From assembly GCA_964019165.1 (NCBI GenBank), contig OZ025282.1, positions 8,542,529 through 8,606,528 on the forward strand: a DNA stretch of 64,000 bases, in the 5' to 3' direction. Origin of the DNA: Mastigias papua. Taxonomy: Eukaryota; Cnidaria; Scyphozoa; Rhizostomeae; Mastigiidae. Of this stretch, positions 1-12,951 are shown piece by piece; position 1 is the first letter of the stretch; each line of letters begins with the position of its first letter. Position numbers and translations under genes: made by a program. The notes below the pieces were generated by a model. The model was not told the origin of the DNA. It did not search any database and saw only the letters and a list, made by a program, of their open reading frames with translations.

Positions 1-948
1 CCGTAAATACTACATTTATTGTTCTGCTTTTTTTTGTTCTACCATGAGAGCAACACATCATCCAAGATTTGAATTGTTTCCTTCTATTTTTCACCTAAGA
101 AGAATTTAAGAGCAATTTAACGCACTAAAATAATCATACAAATATTAGGGCTCATCAGCAATTGAGCATTTCATTTCTGTAACATTTAAACAAATATATA
201 AACAAAGATACAGGAAGTGCAGGCATTATGGAACCAAGATTGCAGAGAAAAATAATTATGGTCCATGTAGCCGAAAGTTGCCAGGAAATCTCACCAGAAA
301 GTGTCCACCATGGAAATCTAGCCGAACAAAACAACGACGCATTACATCACAAGAATCTGCTGGCCAAAAATTTGAATTTGATATGAAGATTGCTAATAAT
401 TGGGAACTGCTGAAATGCAGGGTGCAGACGTTTGCTTAGATTAGCCAGGATACAAAAAGTGGCCGTCATCCTCTTGCTCAACAGCGTATCCATGCCATTG
501 ATGAAGTCATGGCTTGTTCTTCTTCCATCTGTTGCTATTTGTCGCAATATCATCTAGATCTTTCTCCTTATACACGTTCAGTCTGTTCTTCATCCAGTTA
601 AACATTTTCATCCTCTGCCTACTTTCTGTTCTCTATGCTTCCAAGTTAGTCTCCATTATGCTCCTATCCATTTCGTCTTCTTTGAGAGCATCACCAACAA
701 ATCCTCACTACCTCTCTCTCGTTGTAGCCATAAACTTTTTATGTGTTCGTCGCGAACACTTCCTCGTTGGTTAAAAGTGATCAACGAAAAATTTTTAAGG
801 AAGATGATAACGAAAAGGCACTTGATGCATGCGACCAGGAAGAGACAATGGAGAGAGCAAGAGACAGGAACACTTAGAGGATAAACAAGCCATGGTCAGT
901 CGATGGCATAAATATGCCAAGAAGATGACAAAGGTTGAAAGAATATAT
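1..948. other. Gene-free stretch
   Basis: Only short, unrelated open frames occur here, with no recognisable domain, RNA gene or repeat. Confidence 0.5.
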
Positions 949-1425
949 ACACGATTTTCCTTTATTAGGAGCTACTTTAAAATGAATCTATAAGTGGAAG
1001 GCCTGAAAATTTAAGGAACTTATATTTCTAAAGAAAACATCCCTAAGGAACTTTTTCTTATACCTTTATCACTGCAAAATATCGCGAATTAGGAAGCCAA
1101 TCGGATTCATTGCAGTTACATTTCGCACGAAATGTGTGTAATCCACGTTGCACATATTTGATAGAGGGTGTTCCGTTGAAACTCATAACTTTTATAAATT
1201 CGATAATACCCTGTCGTATTGGTTAATACTTACAATGTTTTTCCTTTTTCTGTGCTATTTTCAAGGAGCTAAATCCACGACTATAGTTAAATAACTATTA
1301 AAGAGCACTTAATTCAATTCACTTCATGCAATTAATTTATTTGATACTATAGTGTGGCGAAAAGGAGTCCAAAAATAAGGAACTTTAAGGATTAGCCCTT
1401 GGGCCAGGTTCCTATATAAAAATTT
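949..1425. mobile_element. Degenerate miniature element, ACACG...TTTATAAG-type ends
   Basis: The left end begins ACACGATTTTCCTTTATTAG. The right end (near 1395-1425), read in reverse complement, matches the left end of the elements at 58,383 and 61,033 (TTTTTATA-AGGAAC, then CTGGCCCAAGG and a TTAAAGTTCCTTA block). It looks like an old, decayed copy of the same non-autonomous family. No coding capacity is visible. Confidence 0.4.
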
Positions 1426-1505
1426 TCTGATTTCTCAAAGGTTGGAGAATGCTATAATCAATGAATATGAAAATAGGTCTGTTATAGCAATGTGCCGTCT
1501 ATCTC

Positions 1506-1555
1506 TTGATTGGCTGATTGACTGATTGATTGATTGCTTGACTTGATCGATCGAT

Positions 1556-1590
<35 letters not shown>

Positions 1591-1617
1591 CTGATTGATT
1601 CATTGATTGATCGATTG
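1506..1617. repeat. (TGAT)n tetranucleotide array
   Basis: Imperfect tandem GATT/GATC units fill about 110 bp, including a run of GATCGATCGATC. This is a plain microsatellite. The Ser/Asn/Gln-rich reading frame on the other strand is a repeat artefact. Confidence 0.9.
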
Positions 1618-4600
1618 TGCCATCGGATGCAGCTGCGTTTCAAATTTGCTTCTGGCAAGTCGATTTTGAACGTATAAACGCAGGTGATTCTTGAATTCTG
1701 GCAATAAACTCCACAGTTGATATAGAACCTTAGTACACAATTTCTTCCAGTAAAATTGCCTCTAGATTGGTATGATAAGGCACCAATGGGATTAGTAGTC
1801 AACTTCGCAAATAAAGAAAATTCCTAATTGACCGTCGAGGAAGGGCGGGAGTTCGCTCCACATTCCTAGACAGGATCAAGATGGCTTGCCAATCGCTTTG
1901 GAAGCAATGCTCAATACTGCCTTTATTGAAATGCACTTTTTTAACTTTTCATAACAGAACACGTATCAATTATAACGTTCTTTCTATATTACTTAGTAAT
2001 AGATGCTATTATGTTAGGATGATATGGTAACGTGACTCAAAAAAATTATTATAGCTATCATTTATCATGAAAGGTGCATAACTCTTTCTTAGTTAACCAG
2101 ACTTTCCTTTGTGATATACTTTTGAATTAATGCCTTCCCCACAGTCCGTTCTTTTTCCAATCAACATTGAATACTCTGTCCTATACAGCACACATGATCA
2201 GTGACCGAATACTGGATTTACTTCAAGTAGCATGAGAAATTAAATGGACATATCATCAGAGGTAGTTACATCGTTGCGATGTTACCCATGTTATACAGTA
2301 CTTCTTCACTTCAAATATATCATTTACTATCAAACGAAAACAAGGTCTATCTAGCTAGCAATGTGACTACTGAAACATGCTTTAGCCTTTTCCATTAAAA
2401 CACATGCTATATTAAAATCAGAGCCGTAAGTCTCAGATAGCAAAATTTCAGTTGTCACATAGTGTATTAATCGTGCTTCACAATCTGATGTATTAATTTT
2501 ATAGACTTGGCTGTTCATACAAAAAATGTGGAAGGGTAGCTACTGCTGAATATTCCCAATAAATCTCATGATAGTTGTGAAAGCAACCCACGCATCGTTA
2601 TCTGTCTACCTAAACATCCATAGAAGCCTCCCAGGGCCGTTCCTGGGAATTTTCTTTGGGATGTAGGAACTACAATTTGCCGACAAAATGGGCGTGGCTC
2701 CCATGATTGAAGAATATATGTCCTTGAGATATTCAAGTATCGTTTGTTCAATTTGTTGGCAAATTGTTTGATTCTATAAATGTAACAAATTCATAAGCTG
2801 TCTACTTCTCCGTAACACCTAATTATTCTTCTTTGGCCTACAGACTACAAAAAATTAAAACAATTTGCCTACAGAAATGGCAAAATTTTGGACATGTTAT
2901 TGAAAGGATTTTTGTTCGGGTGGTGTGGCACCCCCACACCCAACTGTAGGAACAGACCTGAAGTGTCCATTTTGAACTCATTTATTACTATGATCGGTGG
3001 GCATTTTGTTTTAACAACAGAAGCCAAGGAAATGATTTGAACTAAATAACCATACTCCGCTGTATAGTGTACTGGGTACCCCACTTGAGCGCTGTAATAA
3101 ATGATGTTGATAAGGATTACATGGCACATTAAGATCCAACGATAAAATATTTTGTGGGACGTGAATCATTTTTTATCTTGCTCTTGCTAGAATGCTGTTC
3201 AAACGAAATGGCCTTCCTGATAGATAGCCACAGAAATGACATGAAGACAGCCGCAAAATGACAAGTTAACTTTGCTCTTTAAAGATTTGAACTTTTCCTC
3301 CTGCATAGTAAATGTTGAGGAGGCCAGTTTCAAAGCTGATTGAAATGATCCTAGGATCTCTCATCAGGACTTTTCATATACTTCGTCATTTCTAAATCCA
3401 TTTGCTCAAGAAGAAAACTGCTTTTTATTAACCACCTTACAGATAATTCTATGGACTCTAAAGCATATAAGAATATCACTTTGGCAGTAACTTAATCCTC
3501 CGATAACTTAATACTTCTTTCATATTTAGCTGAACGAAGAAGATTGAAGACATTTCCAGCTATTTCTTATCATTCCCGTTGACTGAAAAAGCTCCGTATA
3601 ACCGGACCTTTGATTTATTATCAAAAAATACTTCGTGGTCCTTATCATATCTTCTTTATATTCAGCACCAATCCCCCTCCTCCCTCCGCATAGCACTGAA
3701 CATGGCAGAACGATCCTAAAAGTGTTCTCTTGATTAAACAGCCTTTTCGTTCGATCTACCCATCACCCAAACAGGAATTCCTGATAGTTGTAGGAAAGCG
3801 TTTTGCCTTAGATACTTCTGAGATGTTTAAAGACTTCAAATTGTCACGTTTTGGAGTGTCCTTCCTTGTATATTGGGCATCACTGACACAGTAAGTGCAA
3901 CTTAAAAATACCATGACTTGCACCTATCTTCCAAACAAATTATAATCGTTGCATAACATATTTTGATAAGAAAATTGGTAGGCCTATATAGTGAATGTCA
4001 TGTTTTGTGCCTGACATTGCTTTGGCGGATAGGCTGTCTCATGAACTGACGTTCGTGGCAAGAGGCCTCAATGCAATACAAGAAGTGTGCTTAGTTCTTT
4101 TATAAACCTTCATTGAAAACTGAAAGGCAGTTTTATGCTCTGTTTAATGAGTTAGTTTCTTAGATGTCTGTCAAAGAGCGCCGTTGATTAATTAGGAACA
4201 ATTGGACTTCGAAAAATACAAAGGGTTACTTGACAAATATGTTGAGCTTGCACTAATCATTGAGATTGTTCTTGCCAATGCCTGTAATTCAAGGCGGATC
4301 TGTAGAAGAGGAAGGACCCGAAGGGGGGGGGGGGCTCAGCTCCCCTTCTCTTTTTTCTCGGTACCGTTAATATATGAATCAGGACGATACAATTGGGTCC
4401 CTACATAATCAGACTACAACTATTCTGCCCATTATTTCTGAGGTAAATTATTGTTCCACCTGTTTGCCATATAGCAATGGTGCTGCTAAAAGTTTTCAAA
4501 AAGTATTAAAGGTGTGCTCTCTCAACATTTTGTTTTGCCACAGACTTCCAACCAGAAGAACCTCCCATCGTACAAAATAGTGCTTTTGCCTCCTTGTCTA

Positions 4601-5627
4601 GGCCATTGGAATTTCCATGCTCCTGCTTTTGCAACTAGTGAATGGTTCAAAAAGTTCAAGCACGAAAATATTGGCTTGGCTATCATAGCGTAGCACGTTC
4701 AGCACGGATAATTTCCAAGTTAAGGTGTGTCCTAACTTCTAAAGACCAGGAGGCAAAAGCACTATTTCAGGAGAGAGAACATAGGAATAATAACAACAGC
4801 AATCAATTGCAAAATCATCTCATAAATTTTGTTTAAAAGTTTCTATTTATCGTCCCCTTTTCTGGTCACTTCTGCATCTTATAATTTAAATCTTGTTGCA
4901 CAATTACAAGAAGGGATACTGCAAGTGCAATTATACGCTGTCCGAAGTGTTTTGATTCATTGCATTTTAACAGAAATAGAGAGTTTGTTTACAGCTTCAA
5001 TTTCAGCTTAGATTTCCTTTTTCTTTAGCTTGAATGCATTACTGTAAAGAATCAATTTATGTAATATACACAGATACTAAGAAATTATTGTTATAATCAA
5101 ATCCGTGGTACTTAAATATTTTCCGATTTGAAGATTACTATGAAATCCAATTCGAATCCTATGTCATACTTAAGCAAACACATTTGATTAAAGTGAAGAC
5201 CACTCAACTTCGTCCAAATCAGCCAATAGGTTGTCCATTCGATACTCGTAAGCACTCATAAGTGAGCTCGTGGAATCAGCTAGGGCATTGAGAAGAAGCT
5301 ATACGGCACTTAGTTCTCTGCAGCCTACGTAAAATAGACACTTTTTAGTGTACTTGACAACGGATGTATCATATTGTTCATCTCTTTCATTGATAAACTT
5401 TGCATGAACCTAAAATACTCATAGGCAATGGAACCTCGGGACCCTTGTACCAGTGCCAGGAGCTTTGGGATAACGTATGTTACCCAGGGATTCCGTCTTA
5501 AAAAGTTAAAAGGGAGGGGGTGTGGTATAAGCTACTCCTGCGAGACACGCCTATGAACACATCCAATATTTCATTTCATTTCACATCCTTCGGCCTTTGA
5601 GCCTATTTTCAAGGGCGTCTCCATTTA
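1618..5627. other. Gene-free stretch
   Basis: I see no gene-like frame. Local oddities are an 11-12 G run near 4,324-4,335 and a purine-rich patch around 4,300-4,340. The short frames at 4,202-5,011 have no family resemblance and no splice context I can support. Confidence 0.45.
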
Positions 5628-5790
5628 CAGTAGAATCCCGTTATGTCGGACTCTCAAGGGAGATTGGAAATTGGTTCGAGTTAACGAACGTCCGAGGTCA
5701 ATAAGTTGGAGTGAATCTAAGGGGAATGAGAAATCAGTCCGACTAACCGAAGGTACGACTTATCCAGGGTACAAGTTAACGGGCTTTAAC
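5628..5790. mobile_element. pogo/Tigger-like transposon terminal fragment
   Basis: The sequence starts TA-CAGTAGAATCCCG and continues with repeated GTCGGAC, GTTCGAG and GTCCGA blocks (5,655-5,760). This is the style of pogo/Tigger (Tc1/mariner) ends, where CAGT follows a TA target. I see no matching right end and no transposase, so it is a solo end or a decayed non-autonomous copy. The assignment is by resemblance only. Confidence 0.45.
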
Positions 5791-6127
5791 TATATATCCA
5801 TATAGTTATGATACAGGGTCGGTTCATACCATTGAGTTATGAGCTCAACAGACTAGTATACGCTCATTGAAAAGGGACTGAGCTCTTCGCACCCCTCCAT
5901 GGCACCCCTGATGCTACCCACTAGATCAAGGCTGTAATGAGTGAACGATTGAGAATGGAACGTTCCTTCTGGCTGCAAGTAGTAGGCTTTCCCACCTATG
6001 GCTCACCTATTCGCTTCATTGTTCTAACTTCCTTCATAAAACCGAAGCTTTATTGTATTTCTCAAATGGAAACTACAAGAACGTTCTTGATTCTTACAAA
6101 GTCTTGCACGAAGGGAAGTATTTCTTT

Positions 6128-6185
6128 GCGGCATAGCGGTGTAGGCAAACGGTTCGTAATCTGATACTTTTGGGTTCGATGCGAA
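6128..6185 (+). repeat. tRNA-like SINE head (pol III A and B boxes)
   Basis: An A-box-like GGCATAGCGGT (6,130-6,140) and a B-box-like GGTTCGATGCG (6,173-6,183) lie about 32 bp apart, the spacing of internal RNA polymerase III promoters. The anticodon-arm region does not pair properly, so this is not a functional tRNA. A tRNA-derived SINE or tRNA pseudogene fits best. The 3' limit is unclear; SINE body may continue to about 6,260. Confidence 0.4.
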
Positions 6186-6641
6186 CCACTATAGAGGTCA
6201 GCACCCTTAGGCAATTGTGCCTCTCTTCTGCAACGAGAATACATGAGTACCCGGTCCGCTGCTGTGACTGATGAGCACTGTGTTTGACTGCCCCTTGTTT
6301 GAATGCTAATGTGGATTATGAAGAGGGGTGTTTTGTAAGTCGATTAAAGGGTCTTTGGCTAATTGTATATAATAGATTGACGACTTTGTCTGGACCCTTT
6401 TGCTATATGGAATTCAGAGGCGTACTTGCAAGGGATGTCGGGATTTGACCTCATCCCGGGTCTACCATGCTTATTTTCTTTGTGGGCCCCTATTATCTTT
6501 AGCAACCATTTGATCCTTTTCCTACTATTTGGTGGCCTTCTTTCATACAATTGCCACAAGTCCCATCTTTTCAATCAGCCATTGCATGCAACGCTCGAGA
6601 ACGGCGAACAAGTTCAATGATTGCACACACTGGTCACAAAA
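6186..6641. other. Gene-free stretch
   Basis: Nothing recognisable except possible SINE body sequence in the first 80 bp. Confidence 0.4.
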
Positions 6642-6942
6642 CAGTAATTGCGAACAGTGGTTGCAGAATGTGATTACGAAAAGTGACTGCAAACATTGCT
6701 TCCAGACAGCAATTGCAGACATTGATTGTTACTAGTGATTACGAACAGTGGTTGCGAGCAGTCATTGTGAGCGGTGATTGCGAACAGTGATTGCAAATAG
6801 TGATTGCTTACAGTAATTGTGAATAAAGGTTGCGAACAGTGATTGCGAGCAGTGATTGCAAACAATGATTGCGAACATTGACTGCAAAAAATGATTGCAG
6901 ACAGTGATTGCAAACAGTGTTTGCGAACAGTGATTGCGAATC
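6642..6942. repeat. 13-bp minisatellite
   Basis: About 23 imperfect copies of a 13-bp unit (consensus near GTGATTGCGAACA) run head to tail. Because 13 is not a multiple of 3, the minus-strand frame at 6,674-6,913 shows a 13-residue pseudo-repeat. That frame is a by-product of the array, not a gene. Confidence 0.9.
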
Positions 6943-7931
6943 AAGACTGTCAACAAAAGTCACTGCTAGGCATTAAGTTCGTATGGTGGCTAGAACGCAA
7001 GTCGAAAAATGCCCTTTGTATCAATGTTGCAAAATCAAAGGGCAAGACATTCCAAAAAACTTATGGCCGCCCCTCTTTACACAACTGTTATCTTTTACGA
7101 TACCATCGCAATTGCCAATATTGCAATTACATTCTACGAGTGTGCGCTGTTTCTTTTCTTGAGGAATCTTTTCATAAGAATCACGTAGCTGAAAATCTTC
7201 AAAATTTAAGACTTGCGTAAGAGATTATATCTTTGATAAGTTATATATGATGTCAGTATCAATTTACTTATTCTTATAGAAATTACAATGCCATGTGCCA
7301 TCGATGCCAAAAGAAAGAGAATAAATATTATAGTTTTTATACGTTAAGAATAATGTATTTGTGCATCATTGAGACAGATTAGCACTCAATCTTCATTTCA
7401 TTTCATTTTATAATATTTAAACACGTAAAAAGTTTCAGTATAATATAAATACTGTTTTCCAAACTGACGTGTTAAAAGCAGATTAATAGATATAATGTTA
7501 CAAACAAAGAAACCCTAATACAATCGTTAAATAAAAAAGAAAAGAAAATGAGACAAAGGAAAACATTAGCTCTGGTTCAGTGTATCGACATCGTTTTCTG
7601 ATCGCCGATTGAAGGCACTGAGGGAGGTTGGCACTCAAATAGTAAAGAATCGCCTCTCTAAGAATAATTGAGGCTGACTATAACAAAAACATAATAATCA
7701 CTTACATTGTAATAAGAATACCTTAGTGAACATTTCAGGCTCATTTTTTGGCGCTTTTTTTAAGAATCACGAAGCTCAGGTCGGAATTATGTAAATCGTA
7801 TAAAAGAACAGTGAACTTGCAGAAAAAAATGAGACACGTTATCATGCTTATTTCACTTCTCACAATCGCTATCAGGAAAAAACCACTCTAGCATAAAGTA
7901 CGAACATGAGTATGATACATTTAATGGCCAA
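6943..7931. other. Gene-free stretch
   Basis: AT-rich sequence with short frames only; nothing recognised. Confidence 0.45.
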
Positions 7932-8328
7932 TACACTCTTTTCTTTTTATAAGAACCAGTAAAATTGAACGTTCAAGCTGGCTGTTCCTAGTTTTTTTTT
8001 CAAAATTTTGAGGCGGAATTGTTCTTAATTTGTTCTTAAATTTTTGGGGTGAAGACAATTTAGATATTAGACAATATACAAGAGAATATTGGATGTATGT
8101 CGCCAAGGGCAACTAATTTATGAAAATCACAGAAGAGAAGTGACAAAGCAGTCAATTCTCATCTAGCTATCAAAAAATGACATTTTATTAAACAGCGTAT
8201 GCATCGTTGCCCAAAAATTCACTTTACGATGGTACTTCAGGCTCAGTTTGTTCTTAATTTGTTCTTAATTTCCCATCAGTTTTGAGGCTCGTGCTCTTAT
8301 AAATTGTTCCTATTAGAAAAACGAGTGT
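7932..8328. mobile_element. 397-bp miniature inverted-repeat element
   Basis: The left end ACACTCTTTTCTTTTTATAA (7,932) and the right end, read in reverse complement as ACACTCGTTTTTCTAATAGG (ending 8,328), form an imperfect terminal inverted repeat. The interior carries the same GTTCTTAATTTGTTCTTAA block twice (near 8,021 and 8,249). No coding capacity. It shares its terminal motif with the elements at 37,793, 44,211 and 58,383. Confidence 0.55.
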
Positions 8329-11300
8329 AATACACTATTTGGACTCTTATACACTTCGATGGATTACTTCAATTTACAGAATTAGGCCTATTTTCTGAAA
8401 TGATGACTAATTCATGATGCTAGCCTACTCCTGCCAACCATTCAAAGGCTGCAATTCCCATGGTTGTCATTTAGAAAATTGTTATTATCCCAACACTGAT
8501 TCACATACAGTACCTATATTTGTGAATTTCCAAGGCGCAAATAGTCTGCTACTATAAAGCAAGTTATTTCGCGTTATCTACCGTCTAAACGATTTCAATT
8601 ATAGGTAAACCTCAGTAATTTGGTTACAATTACAAAACCTCATATTTATCGATCGCGACCATTTCCTAAAGGAGTTCGCCGTCGGTCGAAAGGCAGCACT
8701 TATTTTAGACGAGCTGACATTTCGATGACAGCTAACTAAACTCGTGTCTTTCGACTGCGTTATCACGTAACGACAAGCTTCTAGGATGTACCCACTAACA
8801 AGAAAGAATGTTTGCGAGGCTGAGATGTCGACCTATCAACTATAGACGATATCACAAAAGTGGGAAGGGCTTATCTCCTGAGAAAGTTCAGTATTCTCAT
8901 TCAAACAAATAGTAATGTTTAGCACAATACTAGTGATTTATAAGTAAAAAATGAGAGCATCGCAGTAGATTACGATAAATTAAAAACTTATGATATGAGT
9001 AAACACACCACTCCACTTACTCCAAACAGCCTGACCCCAAAGCTGCAGAAGTCTCGCCTTCTAGAAACTGGCAAACACATTTGAGGACGTTTTTCAAGTT
9101 GTCCAAAAACAGTCACTACTGGACACGATTTGGTGACAGCAATAAATGCCTGGTCTGTTAATGATTAATATAGTAAAAATTATAAACTAAGTGTACTTGA
9201 TCGAGTGGTTCTTATCTTAGTCTGGAAATATAACTAGAGAAGAGGTTGGATATATTACAGGGGTGACTCACACCCAGAAACATGCAAGTCATCGCTTTGA
9301 GGGATTGTCTCAACCATTCACTCCATAGCCTTACCCAAACGACCAGTGTGTATTCTATGTGTAAAGAAAGCTTCCCGCCGCAGATTCATTTAGTCACTTT
9401 CTGCCTTCATATCAATATAAAAAAACTATAGAGAAATATTATATTAAAAGTGCAGCTAATTTAAAGGAATGGGGAGTGTTATACCCTGCATTTGGATGAT
9501 ACAAGAAGAGGATAAATATGCTCGTAAAGTCATATGGACTATTATCCCATTTAATCAATTATCGGTTACTTCAAATAGTAGAATGTTTCTTGTGTTGTTG
9601 TATGCCTTCTCTACGGCAACGGTAAAAGCAAAAAATCTCGCTTCAGCACGCCGAGGAAAAGAAAGTCCGCACAGCGCACAGGATATCGCCAGTTTGACTA
9701 CAAGGAATGCATATAGCTCTGTTGGACAGTTTCACCCTGTGAGATTGGGTACCTTGATCAGACAAGGGTACGATTAATGTTATGGCATTGGGTGTCCACA
9801 GAGAGTTAAACAAGTTTGGAATCTTAGCCCTATTGAGACATTATTTATTACTATAAATCAACACTATCCAGGCTCAACAATAAGCTGTTTATTGAACAAA
9901 TTTCTTTTTGAATGTTCAAAGATTTTGTGGGAATGTCACAGGATCAAAACCGATTGTCCAAGGATTGGTCTTGGAATGAGACACTTTTATACAGAGAACG
10001 TGGGTTCGATATTCTTCATGTTGCTCGAATTTCTACACTGCGCAACCAGATGAAAACCAACAAATCAAAACTGTCACAGAGAATTAAATCTTTACTTACC
10101 ACCAGTATGAATGAGTCTCTCCAAAGAACGTCATAATTCCTATCAAAACCAAACTTGCCTTGTATTTCATCTCTAAAAATTCATTTGCCCACTGCTTTAA
10201 AAGCACTCTGTCCGGCACTAAAAATATGTAAATAAGTCTATTTTGCCAACTAATAGGCGTCACGATCTTCCGTATTTTTGTAACTGTTCGGCTAATGTAG
10301 TGAAAAGTGCCGTATAAGCGAGTAATTGCTAGCGGTATAAGAGTACAGACACTTGTAGGTCAAGCCACAAACAATCGCACTTACGACTATAAGCCGATAG
10401 TAGTAGCCCGCTGCAATTTATTATCGAAGTCATGCGCGCTTCTTTGAAGAGTAAGCTCGCTTATTCTTATTACTTCCCAGTTCCCATAGGCAACAGCAGG
10501 AAAAGCCAGACCGTGGTCAACGGACTGTTAAGCATAGGAGCTGAGGGTACCGACATTTTAATGAACTTGGGTGGATTTGATTTTCACCGGTGTACTGCTA
10601 TCAGTCATTGTCAAATGACAGTACATCTTCCGATATGCGATTAAGAAGAAATGAATAGGCGGTAGGCTGGTAGTTCACTTTGCTCCAGAAATGACAAACA
10701 AGTTCGTGGAGAGGGTATTTGGTCCTGGGTCAGGGGCTCAAAGATCAAAGCACACCGGTGACGTGTTTTTCTTCGGCCCCTATAGCCACCGGCCACTGGA
10801 TCAGTCCTAAGCACTGAACAAGTCCTATTTCACCAAAATATCAGCCAAACATGATAATCAAGCCATGTACAGAGAGAGGATACAAGTCCATTTAAATCAC
10901 ATATGAGAAGGGACTCTAACTATATTGCCAAATTACTACAAGTTACTAAATCTGAGTGAGTTCTGCCAAAAGGCGTAGTAGGCTGGAGGGTGCAGCTTCC
11001 AAAGATGGGCTGAATTGTAAATTGTAAAACAGTGAATCTGAATTTGTACCCTGTATAAATATGAAAAATGAATTCCATTTCATCCGGCAGTGTCTACAGA
11101 GCAAACAATAGTTTTTGCCAGAAGTAGCTGCAGCTCAATACAAGTAAAACAAAATCAGCTTGGGAAATCTTCGTTCATCCTGACTGCTTTCATTCAAGCA
11201 GATACTTTGCATTCCCTCTGATTTTAAAGTCCTCATACCCCCATGGCATTACCTGTTATCAGTCAAGATTTCTAGGATGAAGTAGTGCCTCTAACTGAGT

Positions 11301-11799
11301 ACCTGGCTTATAGACAAACAAGCAAACACAAAACATGTAGAAAATCAAGCAGGCAAACAAACAAGACGAAATGATAAAGTTACTATCGTAATTCATAGCT
11401 TACTTACGTAGAACTTGGTCAAAGGCAAAATTTTTAAAAGACTATTATTCAGCATTATTATTCATCATTGAAGACATCCATTCTTGTGTCATCATTTGAA
11501 GCGAGTGTTCTACCGTGTACGGTGTTTTACGGTCCTATTGCTAGACTTTGCTCACCTCTTAGTCCTGCTTCACCAAACCATTTTTACCAAGTAAGTAAGG
11601 TGCACTTTTTATCAGAATTTGATATATAAAAGGTAATGCTGGACTACTGACAAACTTAAGAAGACTTTTTGCAGGAGTTTTGAGACTTAAGCCTAGAAGT
11701 TTATATACAAGTAAGATCCTAATTTTCAAGCAAACATACAATCTCTTCGATTTAGTGTCCTGACGCTTCCTCTATATATAGGTTAATTTTATTTATTCC
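8329..11799. other. Gene-free stretch with two unremarkable frames
   Basis: Open frames at 9,469-9,777 (102 aa) and 9,912-10,136 (74 aa) on the plus strand have no motif, membrane segment or family resemblance, and I do not call them genes. No repeat is evident. Confidence 0.4.
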
Positions 11800-11915
11800 T
11801 TTGTTGTGTTTCTGTGGTGCTTGCATTGTAACACTATACTGTTACAAGAACTCAAAGGTTTTTGCAAGGAAAGCTTTCAGAAAGTTTTGGTACTGAAATC
11901 GCGAAAGAACTAAAG
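11800..11915 (+). repeat. Dispersed repeat unit A (AAGAAAGTTTTAGTACTGAA)
   Basis: Diverged copy of a roughly 150-bp unit also present at 15,716, 21,758, 31,850, 38,480 and 40,605, and inverted near 44,640-45,140. Its core contains AAGAAAGTTTTAGTACTGAA followed by an ATCATGAAAAAGCTAAG-like block. Confidence 0.55.
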
Positions 11916-11920
11916 TCCTG

Positions 11921-12262
11921 TTTAAACGACCCAACATTTCATTCAGTATTCACTGAACGTCTATGTTCAGTGAAATTTTGGATCGTTTGACCATATTTCA
12001 TCCAACATCTCTATTGCTTTCAGATGTTCAGTGAAATGCTCGATCGTTTGACCACCCCTACACTGAACATCATCAAACATAACATCCATCAAATGTTGGA
12101 TAAAATGTTGATTGAAATGTTGGATCGTTTGACCACATTTCATCCAACATCTCTAATGCTTTATGATGTTCAGTGAAATGTTCGATCGTTTGACCACCCC
12201 TAAACTGAACATCATCAAACATAACATCAAATGTTGGATCAAATGTTGAGTGAAATGCAAGT
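11921..12262. repeat. CCAACAT/ATGTTGG palindromic repeat with 142-bp period
   Basis: The block GGATCGTTTGACCA recurs at about 11,980 and 12,122, and CGATCGTTTGACCACCCC at 12,041 and 12,183, both 142 bp apart, so a 142-bp unit is tandemly duplicated. The unit is rich in complementary CCAACA and TGTTGG words. The same words dominate 42,396-43,030, which marks a dispersed family. Confidence 0.7.
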
Positions 12263-12880
12263 TTCCGCATTGAGCCAAAAAATTTGTGTAGAACAAAGTC
12301 ATGTATACATAAACTTCTAAACTAGGTAGGCGCTTCCTCATCCCTCTTTTTGCATTTTCTTCTCGAAGTTCGGCGAATAGTTCTAGAACTCGGTGAGACC
12401 CTAGGTAGGGAGTTCCCCCCAAGGGGGGCCATTGGCCAGTATACTGAATATCTTACTAGCATCTCTACAGGTACAGCATTCCCCAGGATTGGTCCGTAGA
12501 TTATTCTTTCATCCCAAATCCTTAGCAGCTTCCGCACCCCGTTTGGGAATTTCAGAGTGTCTCAATCACCCAGTATGCTGTACGTGTCTAAGCCGGGTGA
12601 ATTTCACGTGTTTTGCAAATACATTTGCGTCCTACAAAGTAATCGCCAACTTCACTGGTAGGCGGTCTAAAATGATCCAACACGATAATACGTGTATATA
12701 ATGCCTAAACGAGTCTCTTGATTGCGGCTGTTATTTCCAATGCACTCAACCATAGGAATACCCTCCAGGAATCTTGATCACTTAGAAATAAACAAATCAG
12801 TACGTTTTTTGCACAACTTCATAAATATTTAAAGAAAAACTGGACAACTTTCGACTGGATGCGGCTTTGTTCTCCTAATC

Positions 12881-12951
12881 CAGAGGTGGGCATACTACGG
12901 CCCGCGGGCCATTTTCCGACCCGAGAAGCTTTGTGGCCTGCAAGTAAAGAG
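12881..12951. mobile_element. hAT (Charlie-like) transposon end
   Basis: CAGAGGTGGGCATACTACGG followed by CCCGCGGGCC is the typical left terminus of Charlie-type hAT elements (CAG-GGTGG...GGCCCGCGGGCC). I find no partner end or transposase nearby. Confidence 0.6.

Noticed and set aside
6674..6956. His/Cys/Ser-rich repetitive frames on the minus strand
   Set aside because: Artefact of the 13-bp minisatellite.
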